Origin: Ilyonectria destructans
Lineage: Eukaryota; Ascomycota; Sordariomycetes; Hypocreales; Nectriaceae
Assembly: GCA_020740775.1 (NCBI GenBank)
Contig: JAHEWK010000001.1
Span: 3,844,001-3,908,000 of the forward strand
Length of the DNA stretch: 64,000 bases
Reading direction: 5' to 3'
Shown here: positions 1 to 11,545 of the stretch, piece after piece
How positions within the stretch are numbered: position 1 is the first letter of the stretch
How the letters are laid out: each line of letters begins with the position of its first letter
Position numbers and translations under genes: made by a program
Notes under the pieces: generated by a model
Database searches by the model: none
Seen by the model: only the letters and a program-made list of their open reading frames with translations
What the model was told of the DNA's origin: nothing

Positions 1-1225
1 TCGTCAAGTTTTCCTGCTAAAGGCTTAATACTCTCTTCACGTCATCCGAGATTTGGCGTACTTACCACCCTCACTGGCGAGTCCCTCCTCAATCGCATGC
101 TCCATAAATGGGCTCTCTGCGAATGGGTCTTGGGCAATCTTTTTCGCCGCAGCAACGAGGTCTCGTGCGGCTGCGTCCATGCCTCCATTTCGACCGCCTG
201 TGCGATCTTCGAGTGCTCCTGCATCCTGGCCTGACTCCCATTCTTTGACGCTCTTGAGTACAGACGTCACGATCTCGTGTTCCCAGAGGTTATCTGAAAC
301 TCCATCACTCATTGCGAGCACGATATCGCCCACTTCTAGATCCACCGTGTCCAGAACCCCGTTGTCGTTGGGGGTGTCAGGGCTGTTTGTTCCCAGCTGG
401 CGAGGGCAATCGAACCAGTGCCATTGTTCCACCGTACGGTATATTACCTCCTGGTTCTTGGGCCTAAGAACTAAGATTTTGCAATCGCCTAGATTGGTTA
501 CATAAAGTAGAGGCGATGGATTTTGTCGTGACTCATCGTCTGGGTTGATCTTGAAGTGTAATTGTGCCCCGCAAGTCGTCGTGGTACCCAGACAGTCATG
601 CGCTTCAGTCGCCTTGAGGGTCTGTTCATAGGCAGTTTGTAGGCTGGCAATAGGGTCGGGCTCGCTTGGGTGCTCGGCAGAAAGATATCGGGCCACTTCC
701 TCGTCAATGGCAGTCGACCAGAAATGCAGAACTAATCGTGACCAGAGGCTGTGCCGGGGTTAGCAAGACTGTGAATAACTTCGGACAAGTTCCGGCCGGG
801 TACCCAGCATGGCCCCGAGGGCGCGTAGCCCACGCTCCCACACCGTCGTTTGCGCATATGAAATAATCGCTCGCGTAAACAGCATCGTCGCCGTTCGTCT
901 GGCCCCTGATAAGTTGGCCGTTGACGAAGGCGCGACGATCGCGACTTCGGTGATGGGTGCTTAGAGGATCTGAGAAGGACGCAGACGGTGGGGATAGGAA
1001 GGGTGGGGGAAATGGGCGCGGAGGACGCTTTGCGAACAGAGCAATTCCAGTTTCAAATCGGAATGGCAGTATGGGAATCGAAGAGGCATTCGGGGGCGAG
1101 GATGGTGAAGAAGCCGAAGCAAACCTCCTCTCACGGCAGGGCTGCCATGCCAGGCGGTGGACTGGGAGCGGTCGTAGGAAAGATGTCGGGATGAACGCCA
1201 GGAGTGAGGACGATGGACTGCGCAT
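1..1225 (-). CDS. PP2C-type protein phosphatase, Ptc7-like, mitochondrial (partial, runs off left edge)
   Basis: Metal-dependent Ser/Thr phosphatase. Exons run 1225-804, 748-66 and 13-1. Intron 803-749 starts GTACCC and has a CTAAC branch; intron 65-14 starts GTAAGT and ends TTTAGCAG. Joining them restores the frame and gives the motif EGGKLDD at the window edge, the end of a typical PP2C core. Other PP2C motifs are NDGVGAW near residue 130 and MSDGVSDNLW in exon 2, whose aspartates bind Mg/Mn. The first ATG of the frame (1225) opens an Arg/Ser/Pro-rich acid-free N-terminus that looks like a mitochondrial presequence, as in yeast Ptc7, which acts on coenzyme Q biosynthesis proteins; substrate here is inference. 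The last few residues and the stop lie outside the window. Confidence 0.85.
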
Positions 1226-4200
1226 TCCAGCTATGAACACTGGAGCTGTCCGCGAAGTTGCTGGCCGCAACCTGTGGTGGGTTCACTTCTTCGCTCTCAA
1301 GGAGATGACCAACGAGACCAAATAGAGACCAAAGATACATGAGGGAGCACCCGTGGCGAAGGGGAGATGCGTTGGGGATCACAAAAGCCAGACACGTGAT
1401 AAGCCGTTATCGCACACAGACACACACCAAGGCGGCAGACATAGTACAAGCGGCTGGCTGGCTTTGACTCAGGTACCTACCCAGCCGTACAGACACAACC
1501 CCTTTCTTTGGCAGCAACCTGCGCAAGCTGACATGACTTGCGTTGAGAAAAAAAAAAGCAACTACACCGTACCCTCGGAAAATGTCCGATTCTGCACTTG
1601 CTGATTTCGGTGGTTGAGTCAGGATGTACGAATACATTATCGTTGAGTCTTTGCGACGCTCAACATGGAGAGGGGCACAGTTGCCCAATCATAGTAGCAC
1701 ATGGCCGTCCCCTTGGATGGTCTGGAGCTGCCATCACTTTTGGCCTCATGAGAGAAACAACGTCCAAGACAAAAAGGCGATCGTGAGAAACGCAGTCCGG
1801 GGAACATGATGTCAGCAACGAGTTTGCGGTCTGTGCAACGACGTGTTGGCAGATCTCATAAGGCGGACTGCATAAAGAAAGTGATATTGCAGTAATGCGT
1901 AAAACGACGATATAGCAATATCAGCAATAGCTGGAGTGAACGCATACTTTGGTCAGTGAAGCGACACGTGGTGCCATCATGCTGGCCAAGGCCACTCCAC
2001 GTCATGAATCATGAAACATGAAGCTGAGGCTGAGGATAGTGTTGATGGATGACCAGTCTTTGTTTGAGGCAGGCAGATCGCAGATCAAACACGCCAAGGG
2101 GGATTGTCACCGCCTAAAAAAAAGAAAAGAAGAAAACCACCAGCTCATTCCCTCTTGGCCTCTTGGCGCCAATGACGGCCTTTCGGGGGAAATCAAGATG
2201 ACGTGGTTGAGTGTCGAGACAACTTCTGTCCGAGCCAACTCTATTTCTGCGCCGTAGGAATGATCCCAATCTCCAAGCGCTTCCGCTGTGCATGACCGCG
2301 TTCATGGCGTTGAGGGCGGTGGATGACGTAAAGGGGGTTGGGATGGTTTGTGTGCATCGGCAAAGTCCTATTTCCTGTTTGGGTGACATGTTGAAATGCT
2401 CGGGCTCGTGGATGGTGCAGTAGCGCCGGGTGATCCGATGATACCGACCTTCGTGTAGCCGTCATCCTGGGAAGCGCCTCTGCGGTCTGGAAGGATCCAG
2501 TGATCCAGTGGGCGAGTTGTGAGCTGCCCAAGCCAAGGTTGGTGGGCCGCAGATGGGCCAATCGTTATCGTGCCGTGGATGGGACTTTGGCCGACGCCCC
2601 ATCGCCAACCCCATCTTGATGCTTGAACGCGCAAGCTTAAGGATGTCGACAACCGCCAAGCTCAGATTAGACAGGCGCCCGGATGTGATCCTCGTCGTAT
2701 AGACTGGCAGATGGATGGTTGGCGGTCGGCACAGCCTGGGCAAGGCTGGGTGCGAGCCGATCGTGCCGGGTACTGCGTAGTACGCTGCGGATTAATCTCA
2801 TTCTGGCGTGTCAAGTACGAAGCAGCCGTATGTACGAAGCGCATCTGCGAATAAGGTAATTAGGTTGTGTACCACCTCGTACGCGGAAACGAGGTGTAAA
2901 AGCCAAGACTGACGCCAAATCTTAGGCCCGCTTCCGTCCCTGGTTCCGACTTACGGCCGCCAGCACTGCCACCACGCTTCTGGAATCAGAAGCACAATGA
3001 CGGGCTTTTCTCCAGGTTTTCTCGAGACCCCTGGATCCTTCACTTTGATTGACTTAAGACGGGGGGTGTGTATGCTGCGTTCAGACTGTCCCGCCCAAGC
3101 ACCTACGTAGTAAGGACCCAAGGCTTGCTGGCCCGGACCGCTCGGACGGCATCGAGCGTCCCTGGTCAGGCTGAAATGGAATCCTAGTGACGGTGACTCG
3201 CTGCACGCAGTGGAGCGGCATCATGGAGAGCGAGTGATGGCGCCGGGGGTGGGCTTGGCAGACACTCTGAAGGGCGATACGAGCCGGCTTACACCCTGGC
3301 TGAGAGTTGTTTCAAACAATAGGTTCAGAGCCAGTGAAGCTGGCTGGGCGACAACGGCACGAAACAGGACACGAATCTGCTCAGCAATTACCAAGACCAC
3401 GCAGGTTGGTTGGCAAGCGACGGGCGGCAGAGCGGATGCAAAAGACTGGAACTCGGCGTCAATCGTGACGAATACAGGCGGCAAACATGGATGCCGCCTC
3501 CACCATGCCAGCGGATTCCGGCCACTGTTGCCAGACCATCCCACGTACATGACATACATGGTGGAATTCGCGGAGAATAGTGGATATGGCAACGAGCGAG
3601 CATGCAACTGCAGCCAGCCGGCGACTTCCATCATGTCCTCCCCATCCTTGGATGCCGAGTCAGGACTTGCGTAAGGTCCTTGGTAGGGAGGCAAGGAGGG
3701 AACCTAGATCCAGGGAGGTCGGAGTTTTTCGAAGGCCGAAGCGACGAATGATGAAACTAGTTACTGACACCTACCACACAGATTCGCGCAAGTCGCACGC
3801 ATGTCTCGATTTCGCTCTCGCCTGGATCATGGACCACATGGACATGGATGGTGGACTTGGACTGGAGCGGCGGGACTGGACGGACTGGACTGGAGGTGCC
3901 GGAAACTTGCCTTGCTTGCATCTCACCTCACACTCACCACACCGCGGCAGACGCCAGACCAAAAAAAAGCCATGTACAAGAATACGAAAGGGTGTACTCC
4001 GTGCCGGAACTCGTGGTCGGTGTCTGATCCGTAGAGTATTTAGAAAGCTTGCCTCCCCGTCGTGTCCCGATCTTGAGAAATCGCTCCCCCTCCCCCTCCG
4101 CTTTCCCTTTCCGGCCTACATTTTCTGTTTGCTTGGCCTTTGCTTGGTCTTTGCTCTCGGAACTCTTTTGCTTTAATTGTCTCTTTGACGAAACCTTGAA

Positions 4201-5310
4201 GGGAGTTTGTCTCGGTCACTTAGACTTCCTGCCCAGCCCCGTGGCCGCTTGTCGGTGACGTAGGCGGTATTCTGGACCGGCGTCGACGAGAATTTGGACC
4301 GGCGTCGACTATCGTCGTCATTCACTTTCACACGCAGCCCGATCGACGACGACCGAGAAGCGATCGATTAATAGAGCCCACGTGCGGCCCGAAGCAAAAG
4401 ACGCAAAACCCAAAGGCCACCACGACGCCAGCCTCGAGAGATTCCACATCGTCGGATCTGCTCCCTCCGCGCGTTGTCTGTCTTGTCCCCCCGCCGCCGG
4501 ATCACAACCTTGCCGGGAACCTGGGCGACAGCTTATCAGAAACCTGCTCTAACGCCCGTTTGGGCCTGCCAGCCTCCCGCGACTACGCACGACATCGCTG
4601 GCTGACACTGTCACCATACCCGCCCGGGGCCATATACGGTGCCACACCCCCAAGCGCCAATCCACACCCACACCGACGGACGATCCACGGAGCCCGAGCC
4701 GGCATCGCATCCAGTATATTAACCGTTCCAAGAAGAGGCCAAGGCCGCGTTGCCTGCGTCCACCGCCGCCCAGGGGTATCGTCTTGCGACCTACTGCACT
4801 CGGGTCCCTTGGTTTTTGCTTGGCCTGCTGGGCTTGACATGCCAGTCGTCCGTCGTATCCGCTGCCGCTTCACCACCTTTGGAATCTGTGGATGGATTGG
4901 GAACGGTGTCCAGACTAAGAGAGTCTAGAGTCGCGCATACGAATACAAGAATCACCAGTTGACCCGCTGCCTCGACGCTGCTCGACCACCGGCCTGCCCT
5001 TGTCGGGGTTATTTTGCCGCCCTTGTCGCCCTTGTCGGTCTCCAAGGAAAAAGAATAGAAATAAAGGAAGGCTGTGACGAAACATCCACGACAAAAGGCT
5101 ACGACACACCCACGACATCGTGGTGGCTGCGCCCTTCCTCTTCCCTTTCTCTGGGCCCCCGAACCCTTCACCTGGCTCTTGCTTCTGGGTCCTTCGGCAT
5201 CCCTTTGCCGCACGTTCTACTAATCCCTTCAGATCGCCGCGCAACGACGAGAGTCAAGTACCCTTCGCCTGTCTCACCAAATTGCCCCGGCATATCCGGT
5301 CGTGGCCAAC
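1226..5310. other. long intergenic and leader region
   Basis: No frame here reads like a conserved protein. The left part is the promoter of the minus-strand phosphatase. From about 4050 onward the plus strand is C/T-rich with CGAC-rich stretches, as expected for the promoter and long leader of the plus-strand PH-domain gene starting at 5311. A G/T-rich stretch at 3840-3895 contains short imperfect GGACTGGAC repeats. Several 60-150 codon open frames occur on both strands near 3210-3690 but overlap each other and show no recognisable composition. Confidence 0.6.
4273..4309. repeat. 15-bp direct repeat, two copies
   Basis: TGGACCGGCGTCGAC occurs at 4273-4287 and again at 4295-4309, 22 bp apart, about 1 kb upstream of the proposed start of the PH-domain gene. 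The core CGGCGTCGAC could be a transcription-factor site present twice on the same DNA face; no factor is assigned. Confidence 0.6.
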
Positions 5311-8300
5311 ATGGGTCGAAATCGAGGTGCGTGCATCATTCCAGTTGCGGACCCTGTGTCCTCAATTTTTTTTTTTTGTTTTCGCTCTCGCTTTACGGTG
5401 CAATGTCAGCAGATGCCCGCTGCACGCCCACTGCACGCCCAGGCCCCAGGGCGCAGTGCCCAGCACGCATTGCCCATTGCCCAGCACCCAGACCCCGGCC
5501 CAGCGAGGCGATATGCCCGCCACTGGGGCTACGGGGGAGCTACGGGGGGGCCACTGGGAGACCGCTGGGCGTCCGCAGCACCCACTGGCTACTGGGTCCC
5601 TACCAACGGCCAAGCCATTGCCCAATACTCTCCCCCTAGCCCGCCTCGGGCCCGGAGCCCATAATATCTCACCTCATCCGGCCCTGCCAATGCTAACTCG
5701 TCCGCCCGAATAGTCCTCTCTTTCATGTCCCAGTTTTCTGCTGGCACAAAGACGCCGCCACACTCCTCCTCACCCCCAAACGACTCCCCCTTGGGCCACC
5801 GCAAGACAAACTCCTTTGCCGAACCATTCCCCGACCACAACATCGACCTTTCCCGAGCTATTACGCCTCCAGACTATGGCACTCCGGTAAACGGCTCACC
5901 AGTGAATAGCCCACCTCGCAAGCGCAGCAACTCACGCCCCCTGTCTATGGTCCTGGCCCATAACCCGCCCCTCATGGACGTCACCGAAGATACCATCCCG
6001 GAGCTTCAGCCCATCTTCACCTTCCTGAACAGCCATTCCAACAAGCTGTACCAAGAAGGCTATTTCCTGAAGCTCGACGACCAAAATACTCGTATGTTGC
6101 AGCCAGCTTCCCCGCCTGTGCCTTAGCGCTCGGGTCCCTTGCGATAGCTTCTGACCTGAACTCCAGAGGGTAAACCGAACCCCGACAGAACCTGGACCGA
6201 ATGCTTCGCCCAGCTCGTTGGTACCGTCCTGTCACTATGGGATGCTGCCGAGCTCGATGCCGCCGGCGAGGACGGCGAAGTCCTTCCCAAGTTCATCAAC
6301 TTGACCGATGCCTCCATCAAGATGGTAAATTGACCCCTCACGTGGTACCTCATGCATGGTAGCACCCTTAACAACACGACGACTAATGCTTGGATAGATT
6401 GAGTCGCTTCCTACCCGCTCCACTGACGAGCAGCCATTGCAAAACATTCTCAGCATCTCGACCGCCGGAAGGAATCGATACCTGCTCCATTTCAATTCCC
6501 GACACTCCCTTCTCCAATGGACCGCCGGTATCAGACTCGCCATGTTTGAGCACTCGACGCTGCAGGAGGCCTACACTGGCGCCCTCATTGCTGGCAAGGG
6601 CAAGTCTCTTAACAATATCAACATCGTTATGGAGCGATCGCGCTTCAAGACCGAGGAATGGGTTAGGGTCCGTTTCGGTGCTGGCGTTCCTTGGAGGCGG
6701 TGTTGGTGCGTCATCTCACCGCCTGACGAGAAAGAATATGCCAGGCTCCAGAAGGAGATGAAGAAGCGGTCTCCCTATGACCGATCCCCCGTCCCCGTAT
6801 TGAAGGGCGACATTAAGTTTTACGACTCGAAAAAGGATGGCAAGAAGCAGAAGAAGGCTATGCCTATTGCCTCCATCACCGATGCTTATTCCGCCTACGC
6901 CATCTATCCCCAGGCCAAGTCATTAATTGACGCCTCGACGCTGCTCAAGATTGAGGGTAACGTCTCGATCCACACCGAACCCCCTTCGTCCACCGAAGGT
7001 TTCGTCTTCATCATGCCCGAAACCCACCCCGCAGTTACTGGCTTTGAGATGCTGCTGCGATTCCTCTTCCCCACCTGGGACACATTTGGCTTGTATGGTC
7101 GCCCTGGAAGACTTGTTGCCAGTGTTCTGGACACCCGATCCCTCATGTTCGCCATGCCCAAGCATAAGCGTTACGGCTACCTGGAGAATTTGGACGTTTC
7201 CAACCTCATTCTTGAGGATGGAAGTGCTGGGTGGATCGAGAAGGACTGGAGAAAGAAGCTCAAAGAGACCACCGGGACAAGAATGAACGTAATTGAAGAT
7301 GCGCCCTCCACACGATCCCGAAGCAACAGCCGAAAGAGTGTGAGGTTGAGCTTTGGCGGAGGCTCTGGAGGTGCTGGCAAGCCGCCGAAGGTGGGCTTCT
7401 CCGATGACAAGGGCTCCGTGAGGTCTTCGCGATCCCATTCCCTGACCGGACCACCCCGGACGGACTCGGCCCCCCTGGATTCTCAGCCCGATAGGGCAAT
7501 GGCTGCTGTGGCGGGCGGGCCCGAGAATCGTACTCGGAACGCCTCGGACCCCAACCATGGTGTTGCTCCACCGTATCGCAACGACTATAGCCCTTACAAC
7601 GGTTCTCCTCAGAGGAACCAGACTCCTGTCGGGGCCTACGGCCAGGAAAAGGCGGCTCCTTATGACGGTCCCAATTTTGACGACGATCGTGGTGGCCCTG
7701 GGCTGAGGGATCTGGATGGAATGCGACAGATGCACACCCCAGAGCCTGTTTCTCGGCCACCGGCTTTCAACCATGCTCCCCAAGCGCGGCCTGTTAGCAA
7801 TGTTTACCATTCCCCGGAGCTTCGTCAGGCTAATAGCCGACTCTCGAGCTCTACCCTGGCTCAACTGGCCAATGCCGGCGGCCTAACCGGACCGAATCAT
7901 TCGAACTCTCCAGCTGGGAGAGAGGGGGACGATGCGAGATCAGGACCATCGGTACTTGCAAACGCCAACAACCAACTAGGGATATCTGCTAACGAGAACG
8001 GCTCGCGCGAAGCTCTAAGCCCACCCGGCCAGAATCCTGCGTCGACTGGCCATCCTGCACCTCTCAACCTCTCAAAGCAACGGTCCAAATCTCCCCTGGC
8101 CCAGTCTCCCTACGGCCCTCCCAGTCCCTACACACATGGCCCCAACTCTCGACCTTCCACATCGGATGGCCCAAGATCACCCATGCCCCCCGGCTATATG
8201 GCTCCCCCTCGGTCTCCACACCCGCAAAACCCAAACTACCGGCCGGATCAAGGACCTGGCGGCCCGATGCCAGATGGCCGGAGACCGTCTGATCCCCGTC

Positions 8301-10003
8301 CCCCACCTGGGCATGGGCCACCTCCCCACGGTCCAATGCCTGGAAACAACAGGAGACCTTCCGACCCCCGTGCTCCTCCTGGCTACGGCCCGCCTAACCA
8401 TGGCCCTATGCCAGACCGGAGACCCTCTGATCCTCGTCCTCCTCCCGGCCATGGCCCTCCTCCTCACGGAGCACCTCCGTACGGCAATAATTTCCGGCCT
8501 GGCCCACGCGGGCCCCCGGGTCCACCCGGCCCTCCCGGTCAGCCGGGGCCGCATAGGAAGCCCATTCCCGAAAGAGCGCCAAACTTCGACAGTCAAAAAG
8601 CGTCGATAATTTCCGGCAGCAGCACGATCACAACCAATGAGATTATTGACCATTACGCCTACGATCAGGGCCGTCATCCTGTGCGTCAAGGCACTCCCAA
8701 CTCTGATAGACGACCACCTCCACCTCAGCGACAGGGGAGCGGGATCAGCGGCCAGAGCAGCCATTACGATGACACCTCTTCAAACAGAAGCATCGATTAC
8801 GCAAGCACACACAAATCCAGTGAGACAAATCAGTCTGTTGAGCGACCCCGAGCTGGTGTTCTCAGGACAACCGGAGGCGACGAAGACCCCGATATTCCAC
8901 CTAACCACAGCTATGATATCCCTGAAATCAACTTCGGGCCGACCGTCAACTATAGCGCTACTCAACAGCAGCAACAGGCTCGCAGCAAGATTCCGAATGC
9001 CCTGCAGCCTGGGATGGGTCCCACGCCACCACCCCACAAGTCCTTGGGGCAAAACTCCCATGAACGAACGGAGTCTGAAGAAAAACGAACAATGGCTTGG
9101 GCTCCTGGTACCACGAGCCCCGGCTCTGGTTCTCGCGGCCTGAGCGCTGAAGAATATGTGCAGCAGAAGGCGGCTCACGCTCGGAGTTCCTCGAGCAACA
9201 CTCTGGGGAGTATGCGATCGGGAACCCCAACCAATATGAACCGAAGAAATTCCCATGATATCATGCAGCGACATTCACGGAGCAGCTCGGCGGATTTGCT
9301 TTCAAGGCCAGGGTCCCGAGGAGCCAACGCAGCTCTCTACTCAAGCTCAGGTGAACTGTCCTCAGGCTTGAATGCTCGGGAACAGGAGCAGATGTCCAGG
9401 ATGACAGGAGCCCCGCTGATCAACATGGCCGGGAACCAAAGGCAACTCGCCCAGGGACCCGGCCTCGTGGGTGCCATCGAGGCTCGAGAGATGGAAAAGC
9501 AGCAGATGAAGCAGGGGGTTAGCACACAGGTCGGGCAGGCGATCAATCAGCGGCAGCAACAGCAGCAGCAGCAGCAGCAGGCCATCGCGTATCAGCATCA
9601 AGTGGCTCAGCAGCAAATGGCACAGCAACAGCAACAATTGGCCCAGCAACAAAGGATGGCACAACAGCAGATGGCTCAGCAGCAAATGGCTCAACAACAG
9701 CAGCAGATGGCTCAGCAACAAGCTTATCAGCAGCAACAAATGATGGCCGAGCGCAGCATGTCGCCGCCACAGCCTGGGTATAGCCCCATGGGCAGGGGAG
9801 GAGGCCCAGGACCATATGGGCCTGGAGGAGCACCTTACGGAGCGCCTCAGCAAGCGGCCTACGGACAGAGTTTCTCTCGTCCTCTTCAATCACCCCCTCA
9901 GATGGTGGATCCTCGATTCGCGCCACCTCCACAGGGCCAGTACGGGCAGCCACAACCAGGGCAGCGAAACATTCACCCCAAGCATCAAGGACAGGCGTTT
10001 TAA
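5311..10003 (+). CDS. PH-domain protein, Caf120/Skg3 family (CCR4-NOT associated factor type)
   Basis: Exons 5311-5326, 5714-6091, 6167-6324 and 6398-10003 join in frame to 1385 residues. The first coding exon is only 16 nt and starts MGRNR; it is supported by a GTGCGTG donor and, 387 nt later, a GCTAAC branch before AATAG. If rejected, the start is ATG 5725. Residues about 118-235 form a PH domain (YQEGYFLKLDDQNT to LLQWTAGIRLAMFE), followed by a second conserved domain to about residue 450 (WVRVRFGAG, FYDSKKDGKK). The remaining 900 residues are disordered: Pro/Gly-rich repeats (DPRPPPGHGPPPHG) near 8290-8500 and a Gln-rich tract. Yeast Caf120 and Skg3 have this PH-plus-long-tail layout and are linked to CCR4-NOT and to bud sites. 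The family call is firm; the cellular role here is inference. Confidence 0.85.
9553..9745 (+). repeat. poly-glutamine CAG/CAA repeat in coding sequence
   Basis: A CAG/CAA-rich stretch encodes a run of nine Gln, then imperfect repeats of the type MAQQQ. The mix of CAG and CAA and the interspersed Met-Ala codons show an old, interrupted repeat. It lies in the disordered C-terminal tail of the PH-domain protein (about residues 1236-1300). Confidence 0.9.
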
Positions 10004-11545
10004 GCAACACGGAGAGACGATGAGAGGATGGATTTTTTTTTTGAGAGATTGCAGCATGTTGAGGTAACTAGGACAGACGATGCAAGCATGATTGGAGTAA
10101 GCATTGGATGCATACACATACACCACCGGCGTTTGGGAGGATGCGGGAAGCAATCATTGACGAGGGCCGGGAGCATTCTTTGCATATTCAATCAGGCATA
10201 TGAAGGGTTCAGCCTGTTGACGCATAACCGGAAAGAAAACTATAGAGACCATTGTTGAATATTTATTTTGATTACTTTACCATACTACCCAATTCACGAT
10301 TGTGACGTCAGAGGGGGTGTTTCTTTGATACCGATAAGAGAAGGTTTATTTATTTCCATTGCCAAATGTCACCCGCAGTAGAACCTGGATAGGTAGGTAG
10401 AGATAGTAAGGTATCCACTCACCATTGAGTTTCACTTATCAATCTCAATATAGACGTACGTGTTGTAGTATTCAACTGCCGTCGGCACGGGACGCGAAAC
10501 GGTCATGGTCGGATCGTTTTGTTTCTGATCTCCACTGAATTACGCCGTGCTGTCAGCCTCTGGCCTCCCCTGGTCACTCGCGCCCCGGTGGATCTAGCGG
10601 GGGCTTAGAAGGACCCTGGGACTCCTGACAGGCCCTGTTGTCCAGTGACTCCGGCGCTTGGACAACCATCTCACGCTCAGAAGTCGTAGCGTCGTTGAAG
10701 ACGACTGACGAGGCCGAGTCGAGCCCCCGTGATCGGGGTGCCATGATTGTGCTGGGTCCGTCGCGCCTGACCCGAGCGAGAAGCCGCTGTCGTGTTGATG
10801 TTGTTGCGGGCTCCGCGTGACTGCGCGTCCCGTATGCAGCTCGCACGCGCCGCGGATGGTGAGAGATGGTGAGAGGCGGCGTGACCTGTCTCTTGTTGCT
10901 GGTTCACGTCCCCGGTTGTTGCTGAGGCATCCACCCCCGCCACGTCGAAGCGTCCAAGGTAGCCTGGCGCCTCCCGCGAACCGCCCGCCTCCTTTCAATC
11001 TGCTGTAAATTTAGCGGTGCCGTCCCCTGGGCGCCGCTGCAGACTCCCCGCTGCCTCGCTGCGCTCTAGGCCCTCCAGACCGCTGTGGGCTTTCGTCTAC
11101 CCCTGTGCCGTCCCGCCCTCGTGAGCGTCCTGGAGAGATCCCTTCAGCTTAGGTAGTTTCCGTCCAAAAAAGATTCCCAGCACCACCAGCACATTACCAA
11201 CCAACCAAGCCAAACCGCACACGCACCTCTGCAGTGACGTCCCTGCCTCTGCATCTCCCCAGGCTCTCGTTTCTTTTTCCTCCCCCTCGCCTCCTCACTT
11301 CACGCATTCATTCCCTTTCATCTCCTTTCTTTTAGGTTGAACTCGCCCTCGTCACGACTCGATCCGATCCGACTGAGACACCTCGACGTCGCTGCGCCTT
11401 TGTCCCACGAACGAACCGCCTTCTTTATTGCCCGAGTCCTGCGCTTGTGGCTTGTCCGCCAGACCGTTGCCACAGTCGCCCACCATCACCTCTCCGCCGG
11501 CAGCCTGGAATCGCCTCGCAGCGCTGGCTGCTCGGGTCCCTCCCA
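10004..11545. other. intergenic: 3' region of PH-domain gene and promoter/leader of checkpoint kinase
   Basis: 10004-10550 is AT-richer and fits a 3' untranslated region. 10560-11150 is GC-rich with open frames on both strands but no recognisable protein. 11150-11540 has long C/T tracts typical of a fungal promoter and leader and runs directly into the start codon at 11546. Confidence 0.6.

Noticed and set aside
3210..3694. Overlapping 150-codon frames on both strands, with a GTAAGG near 3674 and an acceptor-like CACACAG near 3781
   Set aside because: The joined frame has no recognisable composition, and both strands are equally open, so coding is not supported.
6923..7864. 313-codon minus frame opposite the PH-domain gene
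   Set aside because: Antisense shadow; the plus strand carries the conserved domain.
10594..10998. GC-rich frames upstream of the checkpoint kinase
   Set aside because: Arg/Gly/Ser-rich in all frames, as expected from GC-rich DNA; better explained as leader or intergenic sequence.
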